A DNA stretch of 64,000 bases from Halarchaeum grantii (lineage in GTDB: Archaea; Halobacteriota; Halobacteria; Halobacteriales; Halobacteriaceae). The position numbers were made by a program, and so were the translations under genes. The stretch lies in contig NZ_BMPF01000003.1 in the NCBI RefSeq assembly GCF_014647455.2, positions 434,001-498,000 of the forward strand. The letters run 5' to 3'. Shown piece by piece: positions 17,100 to 26,238 of the stretch (positions are counted from its first letter, which is position 1; each line of letters opens with the position of its first letter). Below the pieces are notes generated by a model that did not search any database, had not been told where the DNA came from, and was given only the letters and a program-made list of their open reading frames with translations.

Positions 17100-17194
17100 C
17101 TTCTGTTCACTCTATTGGACGAACGCAACACTAATAGGTCTTTTTCCACACGGTATATTATGGTGTTCGTTGGGTTGGCAGAACCCGCACCCGC

Positions 17195-17845
17195 TCAGAG
17201 GAGGTCGCGTGGGTCACCGAGCGCGACGCCGTGCGCGTCGAGGGCGTCGAGGTACGCCTCGAACGCCGCGACCGTGTTCCCGCCGTCGTGGAAGAGCAGG
17301 AGATCGTTCGGCTCGCTCGCGAGGCGCTCGGACTCCGCAGCGACGTTCTCGCGCATCGCCTCCGGGGTCTCGACCTCCCAGTCGGCGACGTCGAGCGTCC
17401 ACCCCCAGTCCCGGTAGCCCGCGTGTTCGTCGTCGTACCAGTCGTACGCGAACGCGGTGGCGTCCGGCCCGACGAAGCCCTCTTCCTCGAGGACTTCCTG
17501 GAAGTCGTCGGCGTGCTCGTCGCCCCGGTCGCCGTAGGGGAACCGGAAGAGCCTCGCGGGGCGCTCGACGCCCGCGCGCTCGTAGACGTCGTCGAGGAGC
17601 GCGTCGGTGCGCGCGACCTCCTCGCGGAACGCCCCGACCGAGAGGTCGCTGGCGTGCGTGTGCGTGTCGGCGTGGTTGCCGAGGAGGTGGCCGGCCTCGA
17701 CGGCCGCCACCGCGTGCGCGGCGTGCTCGTCGAGGCGCCGGCCCTCGCAGAAGAAGACGGCCGTGACGTCCCGCGCCGCGAGCAACTCGAGTTTCTCGGG
17801 CAGCGTCTCCGAGGGCGCGTCGTCGATGGTGGGGTAGGCGGGCAT
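17195..17845 (-). CDS. polysaccharide deacetylase-like (CE4/NodB fold) protein
   Basis: A 216-residue protein with the NodB-homology motifs of carbohydrate esterase 4: TIDDAP near the start (normally TFDDGP), the metal His pair in NHADTHTH and RFPYG. The fold removes acetyl groups from N-acetylglucosamine polymers, but distant haloarchaeal members may have other substrates. There is no signal peptide. The ATG at 17845 is used rather than a TTG at 17872 because the family motif begins right after it. Confidence 0.75.
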   Translation of the reverse strand: MPAYPTIDDAPSETLPEKLELLAARDVTAVFFCEGRRLDEHAAHAVAAVEAGHLLGNHADTHTHASDLSVGAFREEVARTDALLDDVYERAGVERPARLFRFPYGDRGDEHADDFQEVLEEEGFVGPDATAFAYDWYDDEHAGYRDWGWTLDVADWEVETPEAMRENVAAESERLASEPNDLLLFHDGGNTVAAFEAYLDALDAHGVALGDPRDLL

Positions 17846-17899
17846 CGTCGCGGGGTTCGACGCGCCGAACAAAGAGCCTTCGCGAGGCGGCGATCCGAC

Positions 17900-18601
17900 C
17901 TAGACGGCGAGGTAGGAGGCGATGGCGTCCTCGTCCGTGAGGGCGTCCGCGCCCACCTCGTCGACGATGCGCCCGCGCTTCATCGCGTAACACCGGTCGG
18001 CCATGTCCTGGATCGCGCCGAGGTTCTGCTCGACGAAGAGGACGGTCGTCCCGAGGTCGGCGTTGAGCTCGCGGAGGTTCTCGCTGATCTCCTCGACGAT
18101 AGAGGGCTGGACGCCCTCGCTGTGCTCGTCGAGGAGGAGGAGGTCGGGGTTGCCGACGAGCGCGCGGCCGATGGCGAGCATCTGCTGTTGGCCGCCGCTC
18201 ATCGTCCCCGCCTTCTGCGTGCGCCGCTCCTCGAGTATCGGGAAGTAGTCGTACACCTCGTCGTAGAGGTCATCGGTGCTCGCGTCGTTCACGCCCTCGC
18301 CGACGAGGAGGTTCTCCTCGACGGTGAGGTCGGGGAAGACGTCGCGGCCCTGCGGGATGTAGCCGATGCCGGCGCGCGCGCGGCGGTCCGGCGGGGTGCC
18401 CGCGAGGTCCTCGCCGCGATAGCGGACCGCGCCCGACTCGGGTTCGAGGAGGCCGATGATGGTCTTCATGAGCGTGGACTTCCCGGCGCCGTTCTTCCCC
18501 ATGACGCCGACGAGTTCGCCCGCCTCGACGTGGAGGTCGACGTCGCGGAGGACGAGCGTGGTGTCGTAGGCGACCGAGAGGTCCTCGCACTCGAGGAGCA
18601 C
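17900..18601 (-). CDS. urtE: urea-type ABC transporter ATPase UrtE
   Basis: A 233-residue ATPase of the branched-chain amino acid/urea (HAAT) group. Walker A GKNGAGKST lies near 35-43, the signature is MSGGQQQ, Walker B is LLLLDE, and EHSEGVQPS matches the UrtE/LivF pattern. It is the last gene of urtABCDE and starts three bases after urtD ends. Urea is inferred as substrate because a urease operon starts divergently next to urtA. Confidence 0.87.
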   Translation of the reverse strand: MLLECEDLSVAYDTTLVLRDVDLHVEAGELVGVMGKNGAGKSTLMKTIIGLLEPESGAVRYRGEDLAGTPPDRRARAGIGYIPQGRDVFPDLTVEENLLVGEGVNDASTDDLYDEVYDYFPILEERRTQKAGTMSGGQQQMLAIGRALVGNPDLLLLDEHSEGVQPSIVEEISENLRELNADLGTTVLFVEQNLGAIQDMADRCYAMKRGRIVDEVGADALTDEDAIASYLAV

Positions 18602-18604
18602 CGC

Positions 18605-19396
18605 TCACTCACCCCCCAGGTAGATGCGCCGCACCTCGTCGTCGTCGCGGATCGCCTCGATGTCGCCCTCGCGGAACACCGCGCCGCGGTGGAGCACCGT
18701 CACGTCGTCGGCGATGTCCGCGACGAAGTCGACGTCGTGCTCGATGACGATGAACGCGATGCCGTCGGCGTTCAGGTCGGTGACGAGCTCCGCGACCTCG
18801 TCGCGCTCCTCGACGGAGAGGCCGGCGACGGGTTCGTCGAGGAGGAGGAGGTCGGGTTCGAGCGCGGCCGCCATCCCGATTTCGAGGCGGCCCTGCTCAC
18901 CGTGCGAGAGCTCGCCCGCGAGCGTCTCGGCCTGCCCGCCGAGGTCGACGCGTTCGAGGGCGTCGCGGACGGCGGGTTCGAGGTCGCCGTCGACGACGCG
19001 CTGGATGGGGAGGCGCATGTTCTCGAACGCAGTGAGGTCGTCGAAGACGGAGGGCACCTGGAACTTCATGCCGATGCCCTGATCGACGCGCTCGTTCGGC
19101 CGGAGGTCGGTTATCTCCGCGCCGTCGTAGTAGATGGCGCCCTCGCTGGCCTCGTGGCGGCCCGTGATGAGCTTGAGGAGCGTGGATTTCCCGGCGCCGT
19201 TCGGGCCGATGAGACAGCGTAGTTGGCCCTCCTCGACGGCGAAGTCGACGCCGTCGATGGCGGTGAAGCCGCCGAAGCGCTTCGTGAGGCCGTCGGTCTG
19301 CAAGAGCGTGTCCGTGCCGGGGCCGGTCGCGGCGACGGCGGGCGGTTTGCGGCCGGACGTATCGGGTGCCGTGGAGTCGGTGTCTGTCGTGGTCAT
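18605..19396 (-). CDS. urtD: urea-type ABC transporter ATPase UrtD
   Basis: A 263-residue ATPase. About 30 Thr/Pro/Ala-rich residues precede the domain. Walker A is GPNGAGKST, the signature is LSHGEQGRLEIG, typical of UrtD/LivG, and Walker B is LLLLDEP. It overlaps urtC by four bases. It works with UrtE as the ATPase pair of the importer. Confidence 0.88.
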   Translation of the reverse strand: MTTTDTDSTAPDTSGRKPPAVAATGPGTDTLLQTDGLTKRFGGFTAIDGVDFAVEEGQLRCLIGPNGAGKSTLLKLITGRHEASEGAIYYDGAEITDLRPNERVDQGIGMKFQVPSVFDDLTAFENMRLPIQRVVDGDLEPAVRDALERVDLGGQAETLAGELSHGEQGRLEIGMAAALEPDLLLLDEPVAGLSVEERDEVAELVTDLNADGIAFIVIEHDVDFVADIADDVTVLHRGAVFREGDIEAIRDDDEVRRIYLGGE

Positions 19397-20487
19397 TCGG
19401 GGGTTCCCTCCATGGTGTCGCTATCGCTGGTGCGTTGCGCGCGTTCGCGGACGGCGACGACGGCTTCGCGGGCGCGCGGGACGATGCCTTCGGGGACGAA
19501 GAGGATGGCGACGAGCAGGACGACGCCGACGACCACCATCGCGTACTGGCTCCCGGTGACGGAGAGCTGCTGGCGGAACCACTCGATGGCGACGGTGGCG
19601 ACGACGGCGCCGAGGAGCGAGCGCCGGCCGCCGACGGTCACCCAGACGACGGGGATGGACGCGAAGGTGATGCCGAAGACGGTCGGGCTGATGTAGTTCC
19701 CCCACGAGGCGTAGAGGACGCCGGAGAAGCCGGCGAGCGCGCCGCCGAGCGAGAAGACGAGGAGCTTGATGCGCCGGACGTCGTAGCCGAGCATCTCGGT
19801 GCGGTCGGCGTCCTCGCGGGCGGCGACCATCGCGTAGCCGAAGCGCCCGTTCACGAGCGCGCGCAGGCCGAGGTATACGGCGAGGAGCGCGACGAGCGTG
19901 AACCAGTACAACGAGCTACCGTCGAGGGTGAGCGCGGCGCCCCCGACGCCGAACGTGAGGTTCGGGATGGCGGGGATGCCGTTGAAGCCGCCGAGCGCGA
20001 CGGAGCCGACCGACCACTCCGCGCCCGCCGTCTGCGCCATGAACGTGTTGAGGACGATGGCGACGACGAGCGTGAGGATGGTGACGTAGACGTCCCGGAC
20101 CTCGCCGTAGAACATGAAGTAGCCGAGGACGAACGCGGCGAGCGTCGCGAGCCCGACGGCGAGGGGGAGCGCGAGCATCGTCGTCACGGCGCTCGTGAGG
20201 TTGAGGCTGACGATGCCGAACGTGTAGCCGGCGATGCCGAAGAAGACCACCTGCCCGAAGCTCAGGATGCCCGTGTACCCCCAGACGACGGAGAGCGAGA
20301 GCGCGAGGATCGCGTAGAGCAGGTAGAGCGCGGCGCTGGAGGCGGCGTAGCTCCCGAAGCCGATGGGGTAGCCGACGAGGAGGGCGAAGACGAGGGCGAA
20401 GCCGACCCAGAACGTCCGCGTGTTCCCGAAGGTGTTCGGGCCCTCGAAGGGGTCGACGAGCCGGTCGAAGCGCTCACCGAGCCCCAT
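19393..20487 (-). CDS. urtC: urea-type ABC transporter permease UrtC
   Basis: A 364-residue membrane protein of the LivM/UrtC type with about eight to ten hydrophobic segments and the conserved LSFGQVVFFGIAGY segment near 73-86. It directly follows urtB and overlaps urtD. Confidence 0.88.
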   Translation of the reverse strand: MGLGERFDRLVDPFEGPNTFGNTRTFWVGFALVFALLVGYPIGFGSYAASSAALYLLYAILALSLSVVWGYTGILSFGQVVFFGIAGYTFGIVSLNLTSAVTTMLALPLAVGLATLAAFVLGYFMFYGEVRDVYVTILTLVVAIVLNTFMAQTAGAEWSVGSVALGGFNGIPAIPNLTFGVGGAALTLDGSSLYWFTLVALLAVYLGLRALVNGRFGYAMVAAREDADRTEMLGYDVRRIKLLVFSLGGALAGFSGVLYASWGNYISPTVFGITFASIPVVWVTVGGRRSLLGAVVATVAIEWFRQQLSVTGSQYAMVVVGVVLLVAILFVPEGIVPRAREAVVAVRERAQRTSDSDTMEGTPE

Positions 20488-21417
20488 CTATTCGCCCTCC
20501 ATTCTGTTGCGGACGTCCTCGACGAGGCCCGTCAGGCCGCCGCTGAGGAGGCGGATGGCGACGACGGCGGCGACGAGCATCGCGATCTGGCCGGCGAACG
20601 TCCCGAAGAGGTTGGTGAACGCGGCGTCGATGGCGCCGAGCAGCCCGCCCGAGAGCGTCGTCCCGAGGAGCACCGAGGGGCCGCCGATGACGACGGCGAC
20701 GAACGCCTCGACGAGGAACGATGAGCCCATGCCGGGGACGACGGTGAGCGTCGGCGCGTAGAGCGCGCCGGTGAGGCCGGCGAGCGCGGAGCCGATGACG
20801 AACGTCGTCGTGTACATGCGGTCGGTGTCGACGCCGAGCGAGCGCGCGGTGTCCGCGTCCTGAATGGTGGCGCGGGCGCGGATGCCGAACTCGGTGCGCG
20901 TGAAGACGACGTACATCGCGCCGAGCACGAGGACGGCGACGGCGGCGAGCAGGATGCGGTACGTCGAGTAGGAGAACGCGCCGTAGGCGACGTTCCCGAG
21001 GGGTGTGGCGACCTGCGCGATGGAGTTCCCGAAGAGGATGCGCATCCCCTGCGTGAGCACGAGGCCGATCGCCCACGTCGCGACCATCGAGTCGAGGAGG
21101 CGGCCGTAGAGCGGTTCGACGACGGACTTCCCGAGGGCGCGCTCGCTCACCCAGTTGATCGCGGCGCCGGAGACGACGACGCGCTCGACGACGAAGCCCA
21201 GTATCGCCGCGAGGACGATGCCGGAAATCATCGCGACGGGGAGGGGTGCGCCGGCGTTCGACGCGAGCGTCGTGCCGTACGCGCCGATCATGATGAACTC
21301 GCCGTGGCCGAGGTTGATGACGCCCATCATCCCGAAGATGACGGCGAGGCCGACGGCGGAGAGCACCACGAACGCGAAGTTATCCGCGAACTGGAACAGC
21401 AGGTTGAGCGGGTTCAT
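20488..21417 (-). CDS. urtB: urea-type ABC transporter permease UrtB
   Basis: A 309-residue membrane protein of the LivH/UrtB type. The conserved NLGHGEFIMIGAY lies near 35-47, with further hydrophobic segments to the C-terminus. It overlaps urtA by four bases and abuts urtC with no gap. Confidence 0.88.
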   Translation of the reverse strand: MNPLNLLFQFADNFAFVVLSAVGLAVIFGMMGVINLGHGEFIMIGAYGTTLASNAGAPLPVAMISGIVLAAILGFVVERVVVSGAAINWVSERALGKSVVEPLYGRLLDSMVATWAIGLVLTQGMRILFGNSIAQVATPLGNVAYGAFSYSTYRILLAAVAVLVLGAMYVVFTRTEFGIRARATIQDADTARSLGVDTDRMYTTTFVIGSALAGLTGALYAPTLTVVPGMGSSFLVEAFVAVVIGGPSVLLGTTLSGGLLGAIDAAFTNLFGTFAGQIAMLVAAVVAIRLLSGGLTGLVEDVRNRMEGE

Positions 21418-22685
21418 TTCGTCGTGTCGGCCTCCTCGTAGAAGTTCGCGGGGACGTACTGCGTGGTCTCGTCCTCTTCAGCGAGGTCGACGTCGACCGT
21501 CTCGGAGAGGAACTGCTCGGGGATCATCTGCTCGTCCTTGACGGTGATGTTGTGGTTCTCGTCGCAGTGGAAGACGCGCATGTTGTGCGTCATGTGGTGG
21601 ACGGGCCCCTGCAGGGAGATGTCACCCTCGGGCGCGGCGACGTCCATGCCCTTCTCGAGTTCTTCGATGATGTCGGCCTGATCCGTGGAGCCGACGGCTT
21701 CGGCGGCCTGCGCGTACATCTTGATGGAGAAGTAGTTGTTCACCGCCTCCTCGTTGATGTAGGAGGCCTCTGGGAACTTCTCGTAGAAGCGACTGACGAA
21801 CTCCTCGTTCCGGGAGGTGGGGAGCTCCTCCATGTAGTTGAAGCCGCCGTAGACGTCCTTCATCGCGGGCGCGTCGAGGCGCTTGTGCTGGTAGCCTTGG
21901 GCCATGACGGTGGAGGTGCCCATCGGGATGTCGAGGCCGGCGGAGCTCCGCTGGCTCCAGAAGGAGGTGTGGTTCGCGCCGACGAGGAGCGCCATCACGA
22001 AGTCGGGGTCGGCGTCCTGAATGTTGTTGATGGTGGAGCCGAAGTCGGTGACGGAGAGCGGAATGAACTCCTCGCCGATGACGTTCGCGTCGTGCTCGTC
22101 GGCGAGCACGCGCACCCAGTCGGCCGAGAGCTGGCCGAAGTTGTAGTCGGCGGCGATGGTGTAGACGTCGGAGCCGAAGTTCTCGACCATGTAGGGGAAG
22201 ACGCTGCCGAGTTGCTGGCGCGCGGTCGCGCCCATGCAGAAGGTGTAGGAGTCGGCGACGCCGCCCTCGTACTGCGTGGTGTAGAAGTAGAGCTGTTCGT
22301 TCTGGTCGATGATGGGCCGGATGGTCTCGCGGGTCGCGGAGGAGTAGCCCGCCCAGAGGGCGTCGACGTTCTCCTCGTTGATGGCTTGGCGGGTGAGTTG
22401 CTGGTAGCGCTGGTTGTCGGATTGGGGGTCGGGGGCGAACGTCTCGATCTCGTTGCCGAGGATGCCGCCCTCCTCGTTGAGCTCCTCGATGGCGAGCATG
22501 CTCGCTTGGTACTTCGGCGTGCCGTTGAGCGCGAAGTTCCCGGAGCGGTCCTCGATGATGCCGAGTTTGACGGTGTTCTCGCCGCTTCCGCTGCCGGTGA
22601 GACAGCCGGCGAGCGCGGTGCCGCCGAGCGCGGCACCGGTCGCGAGGAAGGAGCGCCGCGAGGCGCCCGAGCGTCCGTCCGTCAT
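21414..22685 (-). CDS. urtA: urea-type ABC transporter substrate-binding lipoprotein UrtA
   Basis: A 423-residue binding protein of the amide/urea (FmdD/UrtA) group. The start at 22685 gives a Tat signal (SRRSFL at 9-14) and lipobox LAGC with Cys28, so it is probably anchored outside the membrane. The mature part begins with a KLGIIEDRSG strand typical of type I periplasmic folds. The longer ORF upstream lacks these features and is rejected. It is the first gene of the urt operon, 478 bases from ureB on the other strand. Confidence 0.87.
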   Translation of the reverse strand: MTDGRSGASRRSFLATGAALGGTALAGCLTGSGSGENTVKLGIIEDRSGNFALNGTPKYQASMLAIEELNEEGGILGNEIETFAPDPQSDNQRYQQLTRQAINEENVDALWAGYSSATRETIRPIIDQNEQLYFYTTQYEGGVADSYTFCMGATARQQLGSVFPYMVENFGSDVYTIAADYNFGQLSADWVRVLADEHDANVIGEEFIPLSVTDFGSTINNIQDADPDFVMALLVGANHTSFWSQRSSAGLDIPMGTSTVMAQGYQHKRLDAPAMKDVYGGFNYMEELPTSRNEEFVSRFYEKFPEASYINEEAVNNYFSIKMYAQAAEAVGSTDQADIIEELEKGMDVAAPEGDISLQGPVHHMTHNMRVFHCDENHNITVKDEQMIPEQFLSETVDVDLAEEDETTQYVPANFYEEADTTK

Positions 22686-23163
22686 GCGAGACACCCCATC
22701 GGCGACCGAACGTCCCGAACCGCAACCATCTGTGAATCGACACCCGAACCGAATTCCGAAATACTTGGGCAAGCGTTCATACAGTATCGACATTCCCGGA
22801 CATTCGGTTGTAACTCAAAAACCTTGCCATTCGCGTATAACCATTGTACGAATTAGGGGTATATGTTTAAGGAATCAATGTGTATGCTGAATACGGTACA
22901 CGAACATAACCGAACGCACCGTCGAAACACGCTCGATTTCTCATTCTATGGATGGACGTTCGTACACTATATATCGGCGCCACATCTCCTATCTGGACGA
23001 ACACCACAGTCCTTCCGGTAGAACGGGACTATGTTCAACAATATACTCTATCTCGTGCAAATATTGGCGAGTGTGCGAGTCATTATTGTGTATAGCTAGA
23101 GAGTCACGGACAGTATGGTCGTACTTGAGTTCGAGCGGTCGCCGAGCACGGGGGCGACGGCGG
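22686..23163. promoter_or_regulatory. urt-ure divergent control region
   Basis: An AT-rich 478-base gap between urtA and ureB. An inverted repeat GTGTA-N12-TACAC lies at 22880-22901. Three GTTCGTACA-like words lie near 22845-22856 (inverted), 22896-22907 (inverted) and 22956-22967. TATA-like sequence is abundant, for example ACTATATATCGG near 22970 and TATTGTGTATAG at about 23084-23095. A regulator cannot be named. The tiny ORF at 23115-23171 occupies the right end. Confidence 0.4.
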
Positions 23164-23171
23164 ATGGGTGA
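23115..23171 (+). CDS. possible 18-codon leader ORF before ureB
   Basis: ATG at 23115 lies 20-30 bases after the TATA-like TATTGTGTATAG, so a leaderless transcript would begin at or near it. The ORF ([18 protein letters not shown]) ends in a TGA that overlaps the ureB start by eight bases (ATGGGTGA). No strong Shine-Dalgarno sequence precedes ureB, so coupling to this ORF could be how ureB is translated. Translation is inferred. Confidence 0.35.
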   Translation: MVVLEFERSPSTGATADG

Positions 23172-23568
23172 GCGCCTCGTCCCCGGTGAGGTCGTGCCCG
23201 GCGAGGGCGACGTATCGATCAACGAGGGCCGTGAGACGGCGACCGTCACCGTCGCGAACACCGGCGACCGGCCCGTGCAGGTGGGCTCGCACTTCCACTT
23301 CTTCGAGGCGAACGGCGCGCTCGCCTTCGACCGGGAGGCCGCGTTCGGGATGCGCCTGAACGTCCCCGCCGGTACCGCCGTCCGCTTCGAACCGGGCGAC
23401 GAGCGCGACATCGACCTCGTCGCTATCGGCGGGAAACAGCGCGCCCACGGGATGAACGGCGTCGTGAACGGGAGCGTCGCCGGCGACCCCGGCGCGGCGC
23501 TGGCGCGCCTGCGGGAGGCGGGCTTCGCCGACACCGGCACCGACGAGCAGACGGGGGACGAGTCGTGA
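23164..23568 (+). CDS. ureB: urease beta subunit
   Basis: A 134-residue structural subunit of urease (urea to ammonia and carbamate). It begins [12 protein letters not shown], the conserved start of UreB, and contains [11 protein letters not shown] and [13 protein letters not shown]. In-frame sequence upstream to 22948 has no family similarity. It is first in ureBCAGDEF and its stop overlaps the ureC GTG by four bases. The charged tail after about residue 115 is slightly longer than usual. Confidence 0.9.
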   Translation: MGERLVPGEVVPGEGDVSINEGRETATVTVANTGDRPVQVGSHFHFFEANGALAFDREAAFGMRLNVPAGTAVRFEPGDERDIDLVAIGGKQRAHGMNGVVNGSVAGDPGAALARLREAGFADTGTDEQTGDES

Positions 23569-25265
23569 CCCGCGACGTCTCCCGCGAGGCCTACACGGAG
23601 CTCTACGGCCCCACGGTCGGCGGGCAGGTGCGCCTCGGCGACACCGACCTCTACGCCGAGGTCGAGGCGGACTATCGGACGCGTGGCGACGAGGCGGTCT
23701 TCGGCGGCGGGAAGACGCTCCGGGACGGCCTCGGGATGGCGCCCGGCGTCACGAACGAGGAGGGCGCGCTCGACTGGGTGATCACGAACGCGACGATCCT
23801 CGACCCCGTCCTCGGTGTCGTGGCGGCGGACGTCGGCGTTCGGGACGGCCGCATCGCCGGCATCGGGAACGCCGGGAACCCGGACACGATGGACGGCGTG
23901 GACATGGTCGTCGGCGCCGGGACGGACGTCTATCCGGCGGAGGGGAAGCTCCTCACGCCGGGCGCGCTCGACGTCCACGTCCACTTCAACGCCGCCCAAC
24001 TCCCCGAGCACGCGCTCGCGGCGGGCATCACGACGATGCTCGGCGGCGGCTACGGCGGCGGCGCGACCACGACGACGACGGGCCCGCGAAACGTCGAGAT
24101 GTTCCTCCGCGCCGCCGAGGACTGGCCGGTGAACGTCGGCTTCTACGGGAAGGGGTCGAGTTCGCGCCCGGAGTCGCTCTACGAGCAACTCGAGGCAGGC
24201 GCGTGCGGCCTGAAGATCCACGAGGACTGGGGCGCGATGCCGGGCGCCATCGACACCTGCCTCACGGTCGCGGACGAGGCGGACGTGCAGGTGGCGATGC
24301 ACACGGACACCCTGAACGAGACGGGGTTCGTGGAGAACACGATGGACGCCGTCGACGGGCGGACCGTCCACCTCTTCCACATCGAGGGCGCGGGCGGCGG
24401 GCACGCCCCGGACATCATGGAGACGGTCGGCGACCCGAACGTCCTCCCGTCCTCGACGAACCCGTCGATGCCGTACACGACGAACACGTTCGACGAGCAC
24501 CTCGACATGGTGATGGTCTGTCACCACCTGAACCCGGACGTCCCCGAGGACGTCGCGTTCGCGGAGTCGCGCATCCGCGCGGAGACCATCGCCGCCGAGG
24601 ACGTCCTGCACGACACGGGCGCGATCTCGATGATGACGACGGACGCGATGGCGATGGGCCGGATGGGCGAACTCGTCTCGCGGACGTGGCAGACCGCACA
24701 CAAGATGAAGGACCAGCGTGGCGCGCTCTCCGAGGAGGGGGCGGGCGACAACGAGCGCATCCTCCGGTATCTCGCGAAGTACACGATCAACCCCGCGATC
24801 GCCGCCGGCATCGACGACCACGTCGGCACGCTCGAACCGGGGAAGCTCGCGGACTTCGTCCTCTGGGAGCCGGCGTCGTTCGGCATCAAGCCGTTCGTGA
24901 CGTTCAAGGGCGGCTTCCCGGTCTACGGCGAGATGGGCGAGGCGAACGGCTCGCTGATGACCTGCGAGCCGATGATGCAGCGCCCGCGCGCGGGAGCGGT
25001 GGGGAGCGCGAAGAACGCCCTCTCGCTCGCGTTCGTCAGCCGCGCCGCGAAGGAGAACGGCGTCGGCGACGAGTACGACCTGACGACGGAGACGGTCGCC
25101 GTCTCCGGGGCGCGCACCGTCTCGAAGGGCGACATGGTCCGCAACACCACCTGCCCCGACGACATCGAGATCGACCCGGAGACCTTCGAGGTCCGCGTCG
25201 ACGGCGAGCACGTCACCTGCGAACCGGCCGAGGAACTCCCGCTCACCCAACGGTATATGCTATGA
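23565..25265 (+). CDS. ureC: urease alpha subunit (catalytic)
   Basis: A 566-residue catalytic subunit with a two-nickel centre. The active-site residues are present at the usual places: His pair DVHVHF near 135-138, carbamylated Lys in [10 protein letters not shown] near 217, His in MHTDTLNE near 246, His in [10 protein letters not shown] near 270, flap residues VCHHLNP near 317-320 and metal Asp in TTDAMAMGR near 359. It starts with GTG overlapping the ureB stop and ends overlapping ureA. It needs UreD, E, F and G for nickel insertion. Confidence 0.95.
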   Translation: MTRDVSREAYTELYGPTVGGQVRLGDTDLYAEVEADYRTRGDEAVFGGGKTLRDGLGMAPGVTNEEGALDWVITNATILDPVLGVVAADVGVRDGRIAGIGNAGNPDTMDGVDMVVGAGTDVYPAEGKLLTPGALDVHVHFNAAQLPEHALAAGITTMLGGGYGGGATTTTTGPRNVEMFLRAAEDWPVNVGFYGKGSSSRPESLYEQLEAGACGLKIHEDWGAMPGAIDTCLTVADEADVQVAMHTDTLNETGFVENTMDAVDGRTVHLFHIEGAGGGHAPDIMETVGDPNVLPSSTNPSMPYTTNTFDEHLDMVMVCHHLNPDVPEDVAFAESRIRAETIAAEDVLHDTGAISMMTTDAMAMGRMGELVSRTWQTAHKMKDQRGALSEEGAGDNERILRYLAKYTINPAIAAGIDDHVGTLEPGKLADFVLWEPASFGIKPFVTFKGGFPVYGEMGEANGSLMTCEPMMQRPRAGAVGSAKNALSLAFVSRAAKENGVGDEYDLTTETVAVSGARTVSKGDMVRNTTCPDDIEIDPETFEVRVDGEHVTCEPAEELPLTQRYML

Positions 25266-25606
25266 ACCTCACCCCGAAGGAACGCGAACGCCTCACGATT
25301 TACACGGCGGCACAGCTCGCGCGCGACCGCAAGGAGCGCGGCGTGAAGTTGAACCACCCCGAGAGCATCGCGTACATCTCCGACTGGATCTTCGAGGGCG
25401 CGCGCGAGGGGAAGGACGTCGCGACCCTGCGCGCGGAGGCGACCGGCCTCCTCGGGCGCGAGGACGTCATGGAGGGCGTCCCCGAGATGATCGACATGGT
25501 GCAGGTCGAGCCGATGTTCCCGGACGGGACGAAGCTCGTCACCGTCCACGACCCCATCCGCTCGGACAGCGCGCGTGACATCGGGAGCGGGGCGGGCGAG
25601 CCATGA
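25262..25606 (+). CDS. ureA: urease gamma subunit
   Basis: A 114-residue structural subunit. [20 protein letters not shown] and [19 protein letters not shown] are typical of UreA. The C-terminal [18 protein letters not shown] matches the family and about ten extra residues follow. Its ATG overlaps the ureC stop and its stop overlaps the ureG start (both ATGA). Confidence 0.93.
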   Translation: MNLTPKERERLTIYTAAQLARDRKERGVKLNHPESIAYISDWIFEGAREGKDVATLRAEATGLLGREDVMEGVPEMIDMVQVEPMFPDGTKLVTVHDPIRSDSARDIGSGAGEP

Positions 25607-26238
25607 GCGCCGAGGAGCGCCGCACCCACCGCGACGTCGCCACGGTGGGCATCGGCGGCCCCGTCGGGTCGGGGAAGACGTCGCTCATCAGCGAGGTCGT
25701 CCCCCGGCTGCGCGACGCGGGCCTCGACGTCGGCGTCATCGCGAACGACATCCTGACGCAGGCGGACGCCGACGCCCTCCGCGAGCGCTTCGCGGGCGTC
25801 GTCCCCGAGGACCTCGTCGCGGGCGTCGAGACGGGCGCGTGCCCGCACACGGGCATCCGCGAGGACCCGTCGATGAACCTCCGGCAGATAGACGACTTCG
25901 TCGCCGCGCACCCCGAGTTGGACCTCGTCATCGTCGAGAGCGGCGGCGACAACCTCGCGGCAACCTTCGACCCCGAGCTCGCGGATTACTCGCTCTACGT
26001 CATCTCCGTCGCGGAGGGCGACGACATCCCCGCGAAGCGCGGGCCCGGCGTCGTGGACTGCGACCTCCTCGTCGTGAACAAGACGGACCTCGCGCCGCAC
26101 GTCGGCGCTGACTTGGAGAAGATCGAGCGCGACGCCGCCGCCGTCCGCGACGGCCCCTACGTCCTCACGGACTGCAAGGCCGAGACGGGCGTCGAGGACG
26201 TCATCGAGCACGTGCGCTCCGAGGTGCTCTTCGCGTAG
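25603..26238 (+). CDS. ureG: urease accessory GTPase
   Basis: A 211-residue SIMIBI-class GTPase that delivers nickel to apo-urease. P-loop GPVGSGKT is at 19-26, the metal motif Cys79-Pro80-His81 ([11 protein letters not shown]) is present, and the guanine specificity motif is NKTD. It ends directly before ureD. Confidence 0.94.
   Translation: MSAEERRTHRDVATVGIGGPVGSGKTSLISEVVPRLRDAGLDVGVIANDILTQADADALRERFAGVVPEDLVAGVETGACPHTGIREDPSMNLRQIDDFVAAHPELDLVIVESGGDNLAATFDPELADYSLYVISVAEGDDIPAKRGPGVVDCDLLVVNKTDLAPHVGADLEKIERDAAAVRDGPYVLTDCKAETGVEDVIEHVRSEVLFA

Noticed and set aside
22880-22901. Classical NikR operator (GTATGA-N16-TCATAC) before the urease operon
   Set aside because: Only a GTGTA-N12-TACAC repeat is seen. 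The spacing and half-sites do not match the bacterial NikR site.
22948-23163. N-terminal extension or frameshifted longer ureB
   Set aside because: The extension has no UreB similarity and the normal family start is [10 protein letters not shown] at 23164. A separate overlapping micro-ORF explains the upstream ATG better.
22989-25250. 753-codon frame antisense to ureB-ureC
   Set aside because: The plus strand encodes urease with all active-site residues. The antisense frame is Arg/Val/Asp/Glu repetitive, typical of shadows in GC-rich genomes.
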